From positions 1-17,943 of the forward strand of contig JAKSHV010000005.1 of the NCBI GenBank assembly GCA_024399225.1: a stretch of DNA of 17,943 nt. Reading direction: 5' to 3'. Source of the DNA: an archaeon. Its GTDB lineage: Archaea; Thermoplasmatota; Thermoplasmata; Methanomassiliicoccales; Methanomethylophilaceae. The notes below the pieces were generated by a model that was not told where the DNA came from, made no database searches, and worked only from the letters and a program-made list of their open reading frames with translations. Of this stretch, positions 6,798 through 13,308 are shown one piece after another. Position 1 is the first letter of the stretch, and each line of letters opens with the position of its first letter. The translations under genes and the position numbers were made by a program.

Positions 6798-8167
6798 GGC
6801 AGCACCTTCGCAGATCTGGGTATTGTGATCACTACCTTCAGCATACCGTTCTCTATGAGATTCTCAATCTTTCCGTCCACCATGGTTTTCAGACGTGACT
6901 TCAGCATGAGCATATCCGTTTCGTCAACCATTGATGCCAATTTGAACGACTCCTCCGAAGGGAAGTCATCCTGGATGACCAGTACATGGTTGCGTTCGTT
7001 GCTGTCGGTATAGATTCTGCAGACGAACTGGAAGTCCGATTGGGACGTGCGGCAGTCTATCGCCGCACCCACGATGGTCTTGACGGTCATAGGGGGTATG
7101 AAAAATCCGCTATCTCCGATGTCGGATATGACCTCGATGCGGTTTCCGAACTTGATCTTCCTGAGATTGATGTAACTCTCGAGCTGGTCGATCTCCCTGG
7201 TGATGGGGACGGGGTTGACCTGGGTTATCGAGTCGAGGTTTCCGCGCATATACTTTCCGAAATCGGCGATGGCATCCATCGTGTCCGGGGGGTTGCCCTT
7301 GATGTTCATGATGGATGTGAGGGCATTGTACATGAAGTGGGGCTGAATCTGCGAGACCATGACGGATGCCCTCTGTTCCGCCATCTCAGTCTCGTTTCTG
7401 ATGAGTTCTGCACTGCGTTCGATGTAGATGTTGGTGTACATCAGGACGATGGCAAAGAGTGTGAAAATAATCTGCAAGGATATTCCGTAGACGAAGGACT
7501 GGATGATGGCCCCCACTAGGGGTACGAAGACATATGAAAGAAGTGCGGCCTTTCTCCTGCGCTTGGTCTCGTATTTTATAATGACATACAGACAGATGCA
7601 CATGATCGAATAGGGGATGAGATAGGACAATGCAAATGTGGCGGAACGCTGGTAATGTGCCGCGTCGTCGACGAAGAAGTAAAGTTCGGTCCACGGATTT
7701 GAGACGATAAGGAGGATGCCGACGGCGAAAAGCGTGTAGACTGCGATGCTTAGTTTCGCCATCTCCCTCCTGCGGTCGGTGTAGAGTTCCTTGAGATACA
7801 TCCAGTAGGCAGGGATGATGATCAGCTGGAATCCGTACATGTAGTAGTTGGTTATCTTCACATACTGGAGCATCTCCAGATTTCCGTCGTTGACCCAGCT
7901 GGCAATGTCCCAGAACAGCATCAATTCTTCAATAGCGAGAATGGACATGAAGATGATCGTGTTGGTGCTGATGTGCTGGTCGAGAAGTGTCGATGCGAAG
8001 ATGACCGTGCAGATGATGGTTCCGAAAACGTCGAAGGCGAGGTTGATCACAGTGGTGTTGGGAAGATCGTTCTTCGCCACCCATGCGACATAACATGCGA
8101 AGAACATCAGTGCCGTCATGAGCACCAATGTGGTTATTCCGATAATGTCGCGACTGTGAACCCTCAT
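6794..8167 (-). CDS. LytS/YesM-type sensor kinase subunit with His but degenerate ATPase
   Basis: A 457-residue paralogue of the downstream protein, with the same plan of about eight membrane segments (about 8-30, 40-62, 69-92, 105-125, 138-156, 176-198, 208-226, 229-247) and a cytoplasmic kinase region. The H box is intact: SQIQPHFMYNALTSI, with H277. The ATPase is ruined: the N-box position reads IVGAAIDCR (365-373) where the paralogue has MVENAIKHG, so the Mg-binding Asn is Ala368; the G1 box is QDDFPSEES instead of DDGVGFD; and no glycine-rich lid is seen. It can probably be phosphorylated but not bind ATP. The ATG at 8167 has the ribosome site GGTGAT just upstream (8176-8171), and a good TATA box is at 8215-8222. 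It is the first gene of a two-gene operon. Confidence 0.9.
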   Translation of the reverse strand: MRVHSRDIIGITTLVLMTALMFFACYVAWVAKNDLPNTTVINLAFDVFGTIICTVIFASTLLDQHISTNTIIFMSILAIEELMLFWDIASWVNDGNLEMLQYVKITNYYMYGFQLIIIPAYWMYLKELYTDRRREMAKLSIAVYTLFAVGILLIVSNPWTELYFFVDDAAHYQRSATFALSYLIPYSIMCICLYVIIKYETKRRRKAALLSYVFVPLVGAIIQSFVYGISLQIIFTLFAIVLMYTNIYIERSAELIRNETEMAEQRASVMVSQIQPHFMYNALTSIMNIKGNPPDTMDAIADFGKYMRGNLDSITQVNPVPITREIDQLESYINLRKIKFGNRIEVISDIGDSGFFIPPMTVKTIVGAAIDCRTSQSDFQFVCRIYTDSNERNHVLVIQDDFPSEESFKLASMVDETDMLMLKSRLKTMVDGKIENLIENGMLKVVITIPRSAKVLP

Positions 8168-8214
8168 TAAATCACCAATTCGAAATATGGGTCATGGTAA
8201 GAATGGGATTCTCT

Positions 8215-8222
8215 GTTTATAA
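8215..8222 (-). promoter_or_regulatory. TATA box of the kinase operon
   Basis: The minus strand reads TTATAAAC, followed after 5 bases by AATCCCAT. Transcription would start near 8194, leaving a 25-base leader with the ribosome site GGTGAT. The octamer ATCCCAT (8209-8203) is also the arm of the purA inverted repeat. Confidence 0.6.
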
Positions 8223-8223
8223 G

Positions 8224-8259
8224 GATTGGCGACACAACGTCATCCAATCATGACCAATC
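8224..8259 (-). promoter_or_regulatory. GATTGG repeats upstream of the kinase TATA box
   Basis: On the minus strand GATTGG occurs twice in the same direction at 8259-8254 and 8249-8244, one helical turn apart, and once inverted (CCAATC, 8229-8224) right against the TATA box. This is where an archaeal activator or repressor would bind. The factor is unknown. Confidence 0.4.
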
Positions 8260-8286
8260 TGGGATCTGTCAAAAACCGATTTTCAG

Positions 8287-8313
8287 AAAAAAGGAAACCC
8301 GGGTTTCCCCGGG
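8287..8313 (-). terminator. GAAA-tetraloop terminator of purA
   Basis: On the minus strand CCCGGG-GAAA-CCCGGG (8313-8298) forms a 6-bp GC stem with a GNRA loop, beginning 9 bases after the purA stop. TTTCC and a run of six T (8292-8287) follow. Confidence 0.75.
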
Positions 8314-8322
8314 AAATGAATT

Positions 8323-9627
8323 TCAGTTCCACCAGTCCGCTTTGCGGGCGATGGTCTCGTCTCTGTCGGGTCCGACGGAGATGAGGTCTGCGGGGACACC
8401 GGTCTCTTTCTCGATGAAGGCGATGTAATCCTTCATCTCCTTGGGGAGTGCGTCGTATCCGCCTTTGACAAGGGCCTCGGTGTCGTTCCATCCCTTCCAA
8501 CCCTTGAGGGTGGTGTAGACGGGTTTGGCCTTCTCGAGCTTCTTGATGGATCCGGGGAAGTACCTGGTCTTGACACCGTCGATCTCGTATGCGGTACATA
8601 CGGGAAGCTCCTCGTAGTCGTTGAGGACGTCGAGCTTGGTGATGGCGAGGCTGTTGAATCCACAGAGCATGCTTGCGTGGTTAACGACGACGAGGTCGAG
8701 CCATCCGCATCTCCTTCCGCGTCCGGTGGTGACTCCGAACTCTCCTCCCTTCTTCTGGAGTTCCTCTCCCTCTGCGCCGTCGAGTTCGGTCACGAAGGGA
8801 CCCTCTCCGACACGGGTGGTGTATGCCTTGACGACTCCCATGCAGCCGTTGAGCCTGCTGGGGGCGATTCCGGAACCGGAACAGATTCCTCCTCCGGTGG
8901 TGTTGGAGGAAGTTACGAAGGGGTAGGTACCGTGGTCGATGTCGAGCATCGCACCCTGCGCACCCTCGAGCATGACGTTCTTTCCCTCGTCGAGTGCCTC
9001 GTTGATGAGGACACCGGTGTCGACGATGTACTTTCCGAGTTTGTCGCCCCAGCCGAGCATCTTCTCGAGGAGGGATTCGGTGGTGCAGTTGCAGCCCTCT
9101 GCCTCGAGCATGTTCATGAGGTCCTTCTTGTAGGGAAGGAGGAGGGAGATCTTCTCTTCGAGGGTGTCCTTCTCGAGAAGGTCGCCGGCCCTGAAACCGA
9201 TCCTTGCGATCTTGTCCTGGTAGGTGGGTCCGATTCCTTTCTTGGTGGTTCCGACGGGTTTCTTTCCGCGGTATTTCTCCTCGGCTCCGTCTCGTTTCTT
9301 GTGATAGTTCATGATGAGGGCTGCCCTGTCGGAGATCCTGAGACCTTCGATGCTTCCGCCCTGGGACTCGACACCCTCGATCTCCTCGAGAAGCTCCTCG
9401 ATGTTGACGACGGTACCGTTTCCGATGACCGCGAGTTTTCCGGGCCTGACGACTCCGGAGGGGAGACCGTGAAGCTTGAAAACTTTGTCACCGACGACAA
9501 TGGTGTGTCCCGCGTTGTTTCCACCCTGGAAACGGACGATGAGATCTGCCTTCTCGTCAAGGTAGTCGATAATCTTTCCTTTACCTTCGTCGCCCCACTG
9601 GGACCCGATGACTGCTAGGCTCGGCAT
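8323..9627 (-). CDS. purA: Adenylosuccinate synthetase
   Basis: A 434-residue protein of normal family length. It joins IMP and aspartate using GTP, the first step from IMP to AMP, in the cytosol. Family features are all present: the GTP-binding loop GSQWGDEGKGK with D13, NNAGHT with H41, TTKKGIGPTYQDK (127-139), the IMP-contacting region VTTGRGRRCGWLDLV (299-313), and KLDVL (331-335) for guanine recognition. The start ATG is at 9627. A TATA box (9657-9664) lies about 33 bases upstream, with a perfect 7-6-7 inverted repeat between them. Trm1 ends 70 bases upstream on the same strand, but purA has its own promoter and a hairpin terminator, so it is probably a single-gene unit regulated on its own. 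Confidence 0.97.
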   Translation of the reverse strand: MPSLAVIGSQWGDEGKGKIIDYLDEKADLIVRFQGGNNAGHTIVVGDKVFKLHGLPSGVVRPGKLAVIGNGTVVNIEELLEEIEGVESQGGSIEGLRISDRAALIMNYHKKRDGAEEKYRGKKPVGTTKKGIGPTYQDKIARIGFRAGDLLEKDTLEEKISLLLPYKKDLMNMLEAEGCNCTTESLLEKMLGWGDKLGKYIVDTGVLINEALDEGKNVMLEGAQGAMLDIDHGTYPFVTSSNTTGGGICSGSGIAPSRLNGCMGVVKAYTTRVGEGPFVTELDGAEGEELQKKGGEFGVTTGRGRRCGWLDLVVVNHASMLCGFNSLAITKLDVLNDYEELPVCTAYEIDGVKTRYFPGSIKKLEKAKPVYTTLKGWKGWNDTEALVKGGYDALPKEMKDYIAFIEKETGVPADLISVGPDRDETIARKADWWN

Positions 9628-9638
9628 AATAAATCAAC

Positions 9639-9664
9639 ATGGGATAGTCTAATCCCATTTATAG
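9639..9664 (-). promoter_or_regulatory. purA promoter with overlapping inverted repeat
   Basis: The minus strand has the TATA box CTATAAAT (9664-9657). ATGGGAT-AGTCTA-ATCCCAT (9639-9658 on the plus strand) is a perfect 7-6-7 inverted repeat that shares two bases with the TATA box and covers the stretch up to the expected start of transcription near 9635. A protein bound there should block purA. CCAATC (9673-9668) sits just upstream of the TATA box. The regulator is unknown. Confidence 0.6.
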
Positions 9665-9697
9665 GTTGATTGGTGGGCACTCCGTTCCGCATAAGGA

Positions 9698-10831
9698 TTA
9701 CTGTTTGGGAGGAAGGGGCGCAGGGGTCTCGTGGGCCACTTCGCGGTAGGCCGCAAGGATATCCTTGAGGTCCGCCTCGGTGACGAAGGAGGTGGGTGAG
9801 AAGTGTGTCTTGGAAGTGGGTGCGACCTCGTTCATCTTCTCGATGAAGACCTCGAGGTTCGGAGGGGAAAGCTTGGTAAACGAGGAAAGCTCGCTCATGT
9901 CATAGACGAAGGGGACGGAGTCGATCTCGTTGCGCCAGACGTTGAGCATCTTGGTACACTTCTTCTCCCTTGCCATTCCTTCGGGGGACATCTTGGCGAG
10001 AAGCTCCTTGTCGAAGAGGGGTCCGAGCCAGAAGGGTCCGAGTTTGTGCTTCTCATCATAGTCCCAGGACATCTCCCTTTCGAGGCTCTGCATGTCGTAG
10101 CTCATGTATCCGAGCTGGTCGAGCATCCTGTCGCAGGCAGTGGTTCCGCTCTCGATCTGGATGTAGGTCCTGTAATAGTGGTCGGCACTGAAGGAGAGGA
10201 TGGGCCTCATGCCCATGTCGAACTTTCCCATCTCCCTTGCGATGGTGCAGAGGAGTATGCGGAGTCCGCCCTCGTGACACATGTATCCCCTGATGGGTTC
10301 ACACTGGTACCTGCGTCTGCATTTGGGTGCCTGTGCCCCTGCGAGGGGAGCGGTGTCGGTGGCGGTGACTGCGAGGATTCCTCTCTTCCTGGTTCCCCTG
10401 ATGGCGGACTGGATGAAGAGGGAAGGCGATCCGAAGGGATCGAGATCCACGTAGTCGAATGAGTTGTCGGCGAACAGGGTGTGCATGTTCGCATGATTGG
10501 CCTTCACGTTGGTGAGACCGTTGAGTTCGATGTTCGCCTCGATGTAGGGTATCGCATTGGCGTCGAAGTCATTGGCGACAACCTCGGTTCCGGGAACCTC
10601 GTTGGCGATTCTCACCGCCCTGCTTCCGGTGGCGGTCATCGCGTCGGCGACGGTCATGGAAGGTCTTTCCAGGGCACGGAGGAGCATGATGCTGATGTCG
10701 CGGTTGAACGCCATCTGCTCGTTGAAGAAAACGGAACCTGCATTGATCTTGCCGGGGCCGTTGGTAGAATGAATTTCGGGAACCAGAAGCTTTGTCTGTC
10801 CCTCGGTTATGATAGTTCCAGACGGGCTCAA
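9698..10831 (-). CDS. trm1: tRNA (guanine(26)-N2)-dimethyltransferase Trm1, TTG start
   Basis: A 377-residue protein, normal for archaeal Trm1. It makes N2,N2-dimethylguanosine at tRNA position 26 with S-adenosylmethionine. The N-terminus ITEGQTKLLVPE and FFNEQMAFNRDIS is typical. The Rossmann methyltransferase core has VADAMTATGSRAVRIANE (61-78) for SAM, then ANDFD, and the catalytic-region motif DLDPFGSP (129-136). TATDTAPLAG (156-165) and CRRRYQCEPIRGYMCHEGGL (171-190) follow. An in-frame TGA at 10840-10838 limits the start, and no ATG exists before residue 40, so the start must be TTG at 10831. It overlaps the THEP1 stop as TTGA, with GGTGAG just upstream inside THEP1. Its expression therefore depends on THEP1 translation. 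Confidence 0.96.
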   Translation of the reverse strand: MSPSGTIITEGQTKLLVPEIHSTNGPGKINAGSVFFNEQMAFNRDISIMLLRALERPSMTVADAMTATGSRAVRIANEVPGTEVVANDFDANAIPYIEANIELNGLTNVKANHANMHTLFADNSFDYVDLDPFGSPSLFIQSAIRGTRKRGILAVTATDTAPLAGAQAPKCRRRYQCEPIRGYMCHEGGLRILLCTIAREMGKFDMGMRPILSFSADHYYRTYIQIESGTTACDRMLDQLGYMSYDMQSLEREMSWDYDEKHKLGPFWLGPLFDKELLAKMSPEGMAREKKCTKMLNVWRNEIDSVPFVYDMSELSSFTKLSPPNLEVFIEKMNEVAPTSKTHFSPTSFVTEADLKDILAAYREVAHETPAPLPPKQ

Positions 10832-11376
10832 ATGAGCTCACCGTTCATGAGGCTGTGGATCTTGATGGGCAGAAGGTTCCTGTTGGTGGGAGTTGCTTCA
10901 AGGATCCTCACATCATCCCTTCTCCTAATATCCTGAAGGAGGGGGTTTCTGGACTTTTTGTGGAGAGTGATGATCATGGGTTTGTCAAAGTCTAGTGCTT
11001 CTTTGACGACGTTGACGAATGCCTCGCTTTCGACCTCGGCCTTTCCGACCTCATCGATGACGATGATATCGCAGGTTTCGCATGCTGTCCTGATGGCTTC
11101 GATTGCCACGGACTCGAATGCCGCAAGGTCTACACCAAGGTTGCCGTCCTTGATCTTGCTCTCAAAATCGGGAGTTGCGAAAACGACCTCTTTGCCAGTC
11201 TGGATGTCTCTGACCTTGGCACCGGTCTCGCGCCTTCCGTCGGTAATCTTCTCTTCGATGATTCCACCGATGCGGAGTTCCTCATCCTTGGTCAGAGTAT
11301 CAATTACACGCTGAAGCGTGGCGGTCTTTCCGGAACCGGGCAGACCTGTGATACCGATTTTGATGTTGTTGACCAT
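10828..11376 (-). CDS. THEP1-family nucleoside-triphosphatase
   Basis: A 182-residue P-loop protein of the THEP1 family, archaeal NTPases that hydrolyse ATP, GTP and other triphosphates in vitro; their cellular role is unknown. Walker A is GLPGSGKT (11-18). Walker B is CDIIVIDEVGKAE (102-114) with D108 and E109, in the family's Ile-Asp-Glu-hydrophobic-Gly form. GGIIEEKITDGRRETGAKVRD (37-57 region) matches the family's G-x-R-x-G-F/A-x-V-x-D segment. The start ATG at 11376 has the ribosome site AGGTG (11388-11384, spacing 7) and a strong TATA box at 11411-11419. The stop overlaps the Trm1 start by 4 bases, so the two form an operon. The pairing with a tRNA methylase may hint at a role near RNA or nucleotide metabolism (weak inference). 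Confidence 0.92.
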   Translation of the reverse strand: MVNNIKIGITGLPGSGKTATLQRVIDTLTKDEELRIGGIIEEKITDGRRETGAKVRDIQTGKEVVFATPDFESKIKDGNLGVDLAAFESVAIEAIRTACETCDIIVIDEVGKAEVESEAFVNVVKEALDFDKPMIITLHKKSRNPLLQDIRRRDDVRILEATPTNRNLLPIKIHSLMNGELI

Positions 11377-11410
11377 GAATGAACACCTATCGGATAATAG
11401 ACATTTTAGT

Positions 11411-11419
11411 ATATATAAA
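11411..11419 (-). promoter_or_regulatory. TATA box of the THEP1-trm1 operon
   Basis: The minus strand reads TTTATATAT, a near-consensus archaeal TATA element. Transcription would begin near 11390, giving a short leader that contains the ribosome site AGGTG. Confidence 0.65.
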
Positions 11420-11484
11420 CTAATTAAGGTCTGGACTGTTGGATGGGTCCGAAAACGCCCTATATATTGGTTTTTGATAGGATT

Positions 11485-11868
11485 TTAAGCAGATGTGACG
11501 TCCGAGATGTACATCAGCGGATAGTTGAGTTCTGCGTCGAAGCGCATCTCCGCTGTGGCCACGGTGCCGTCGATATCTATCTTGACGATTGCATCGATCA
11601 TGTCGCCCGTGAGGGAGATGTAGGAGTACTGGTCCTCCTTGTTCCTGTCGACTCCGTTGATCTTTACGATTGCATCCCTGACATAGGGCTGTACCTTGAT
11701 GCATTCCGCTATGGTCTTCTCGAGGTCCTCAACATTCCTTGCACAGAACGGTGTTCCCACGAACTGGTGGTAGATGGTTGCCATCTTGATCCCGGCCTCG
11801 AAGCATACACGTTCCGAAACACTGCATTTGAATCTTGATGTGGCGAGATCTTCCCTTTCGTTTGCCAT
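11485..11868 (-). CDS. mptD: Archaeal dihydroneopterin aldolase MptD
   Basis: A 127-residue protein of the archaeal MptD family (unrelated in sequence to bacterial FolB). It splits 7,8-dihydroneopterin into 6-hydroxymethyl-7,8-dihydropterin and glycolaldehyde, on the way to methanopterin or folate-type carriers. Conserved segments: CFEAGIKMATIYHQFVGTP (22-40) with E24 and H34, VQPYV (59-63), YISLTGDMIDA (83-93), and the C-terminal ELNYPLMYISD (113-123). The start ATG at 11868 lies about 27 bases after the TATA box TAAATA (11897-11892), suggesting a leaderless mRNA, although GGAG is also present upstream. It is divergent from nadA, and a perfect palindrome abuts its TATA box. No hairpin follows its TAA; a T-rich stretch at 11471-11486 is on the other strand. 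Other pterin genes are absent here. Confidence 0.88.
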   Translation of the reverse strand: MANEREDLATSRFKCSVSERVCFEAGIKMATIYHQFVGTPFCARNVEDLEKTIAECIKVQPYVRDAIVKINGVDRNKEDQYSYISLTGDMIDAIVKIDIDGTVATAEMRFDAELNYPLMYISDVTSA

Positions 11869-11891
11869 TGGTGCTCCGTATTACTTCGACC

Positions 11892-11915
11892 TATTTACTG
11901 TGTTTCGGACACAGT
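11892..11915. promoter_or_regulatory. mptD promoter and adjoining perfect inverted repeat
   Basis: ACTGTGT-TTCGG-ACACAGT (11897-11915) is a perfect 7-5-7 inverted repeat whose first base touches the mptD TATA box (TAAATA on the minus strand, 11897-11892). It covers the position of the TFB recognition element and would act as an operator for mptD. Its centre lies 80 bases before nadA, so an effect on nadA is less likely. Confidence 0.55.
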
Positions 11916-11954
11916 CCAGTATTCGGTGTGAAAAATGCCCGTTAAATGCTCACC

Positions 11955-11962
11955 TTTAAAAA
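11955..11962 (+). promoter_or_regulatory. TATA box of nadA
   Basis: TTTAAAAA is centred about 27 bases before the nadA ATG, the spacing of a leaderless archaeal transcript. No Shine-Dalgarno sequence precedes the start. Confidence 0.65.
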
Positions 11963-11985
11963 GGACATGAAGATAACCGTTTTTC

Positions 11986-12888
11986 ATGCAATCCGTCAAA
12001 GAACGCATTCTCGAACTCAAGAAACAGAAGAATGCGGTCATTCTGGCACACAACTACACTACTCCTGAAGTACAGGATATAGCGGACTCCGTCGGAGACT
12101 CCCTTGGACTTTCCCAGAAAGCCGCCGCCACGGATGCAGACATCATCGTTTTCTGCGGTGTATCCTTCATGGGCGAGACCGCCAAGATCCTCTCCCCCAA
12201 GAAGAAGGTCCTTCTGCCCGAACCTGAGGCCAAATGCGCAATGGCATCGATGTGTTCCGCTGACCAGATCAGGCAGGCCAAGCAGAAGTATCCTGACGCA
12301 ACCGTCGTTGCATATGTCAACACCACTGCAGAGACGAAGACCGCAGTAGATTACTGCTGCACCTCCGCAAATGCACTGAACGTGGTCAACCAGATCCCCA
12401 ACAACCAGATCCTGTTCGTCCCCGACATCAACCTCGGAAGGTATGTCAAGGAGGAGAGCGGAAAGGATGTCATCCTCTGGAGCGGATTCTGCCCCATTCA
12501 CCAGTGTGTCACCCTCAGGCAGGTCGAGGAGCTCAAGAAGGCACACCCCGACGCAGAGATTACCGCACACCCCGAGTGCAGGCTCGAGGTCCTCAAGGTC
12601 GCCGATTTCATCGGTTCCACCGAGGCCATCCTCAAACACTGCATCGCTTCCGAGAAGAAGGAGTTCATCGTCCTCACCGAGAGCGGAATGGGACACAGGC
12701 TCGAGGCAGCATGCCCCGACAAGAAGTTCTACTTCACCAACCAGTCCATCTGCACGACCATGAAGATGATCTCCCTCGAATCCGTTCTCGACTGTCTCGA
12801 GAACGAGACCGGAGAAGTCATTCTTGATGACGAGGTCGTCAAGGATGCATACACTCCCGTAAAGAGGATGACCGACATCCTCGGATGA
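11986..12888 (+). CDS. nadA: Quinolinate synthase
   Basis: A 300-residue NadA, the compact form typical of Archaea. It condenses iminoaspartate with dihydroxyacetone phosphate to quinolinate in NAD synthesis, using a 4Fe-4S cluster. The three cluster cysteines stand in the right places, one in each of the protein's three repeated domains: C84 (EAKCAMA), C169 (SGFCPIH) and C256 (NQSICTTMK). Other family motifs: LAHNYTTPEVQDIAD (20-34) near the N-terminus, FCGVSFMGETAKIL (56-69), YVNTTAETK (110-118), AHPECR (194-199), GST (210-212) and TESGMGHR (231-238). No nadB or nadC is in the window. It is followed by a terminator hairpin and looks like a single-gene unit. Confidence 0.97.
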   Translation: MQSVKERILELKKQKNAVILAHNYTTPEVQDIADSVGDSLGLSQKAAATDADIIVFCGVSFMGETAKILSPKKKVLLPEPEAKCAMASMCSADQIRQAKQKYPDATVVAYVNTTAETKTAVDYCCTSANALNVVNQIPNNQILFVPDINLGRYVKEESGKDVILWSGFCPIHQCVTLRQVEELKKAHPDAEITAHPECRLEVLKVADFIGSTEAILKHCIASEKKEFIVLTESGMGHRLEAACPDKKFYFTNQSICTTMKMISLESVLDCLENETGEVILDDEVVKDAYTPVKRMTDILG

Positions 12889-12897
12889 ATATCCTTG

Positions 12898-12931
12898 CTG
12901 CGGGCCCAACCCGCAGTTTATTTCTATCTTC
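12898..12931 (+). terminator. Hairpin terminator of nadA
   Basis: CTGCGGG (12898-12904) and CCCGCAG (12910-12916) form a perfect 7-bp stem around CCCAA, 9 bases after the stop. TTTATTTCTATCTTC follows. Confidence 0.75.
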
Positions 12932-13029
12932 TTTCATATCTACTTCCGAGAATTGACCGGATGAAGATTATTTGGGCTGATTCGTGATGAACCCTATGAG
13001 TGCCGACGGTCTTCTCACCTTGTGATATC

Positions 13030-13233
13030 ATGAGTAAATATGATCCACTCTGGCACTATGTCTCCGAACAATCCGGTGACAACCTTACGATGTCCTTCGC
13101 GGACATCGAGAACGTGCTCGGATTCCCTATCGACCACTCTTTTCTGAAGTTCAAGAAGGAACTTGCCGAGTATGGCTGGAGCGTGGGAAAGATCTCGATG
13201 AAGAATCAGACCGTGGCGTTCCAAAAACTTTGA
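13030..13233 (+). CDS. Small DUF7662-like protein
   Basis: A 67-residue protein. The pattern, with KYDPLWHYVSEQ at the start, then a Thr/Ser-Phe-x-x-Ile-Glu-x-x-hydrophobic-Gly segment (MSFADIENVLGFPI, 21-34) and a closing beta strand (NQTVAFQKL), is like DUF7662 proteins, small domains of unknown role found alone or near restriction and regulatory genes. The family's usual double-Trp segment is replaced by FLKFKKELAEYGW. I chose the ATG at 13030 because homology begins there and GTGAT lies 3 bases upstream; an in-frame GTG at 13000 would add ten unrelated residues. It ends in TGA and is followed by a strong plus-strand hairpin. No clear TATA box was found. Confidence 0.75.
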   Translation: MSKYDPLWHYVSEQSGDNLTMSFADIENVLGFPIDHSFLKFKKELAEYGWSVGKISMKNQTVAFQKL

Positions 13234-13267
13234 TATATTGAACACCAGATTGTCCAATCCCCTCAAG

Positions 13268-13308
13268 GCCGCCGTGCTGAGCAATCGGTGCGGCGGTGAC
13301 ACACCTTT
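13268..13308 (+). terminator. GCAA-tetraloop hairpin after the small protein gene
   Basis: Arms 13269-13280 and 13285-13296 form a 12-bp stem: CCGCCG/CGGCGG at the base, then U-G, G-U, C-G, U-G, G-C and A-U pairs, closed by the loop GCAA. The wobble pairs exist only in plus-strand RNA, which fixes its direction. TTTT follows at 13306-13309, inside the end of the convergent gene. Confidence 0.65.

Noticed and set aside
8677..9618. 313-codon open frame antisense to purA
   Set aside because: Shadow of purA; composition again Asp/Gly/Ser/Glu-rich without motifs.
11956..12909. 317-codon open frame antisense to nadA
   Set aside because: Shadow of nadA, which has all three cluster cysteines; the antisense frame would also run through the nadA terminator and promoter.
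13000..13233. GTG start at 13000 for the small DUF7662-like protein
   Set aside because: The added ten residues have no family similarity, and the ATG at 13030 has GTGAT upstream and the typical N-terminus.
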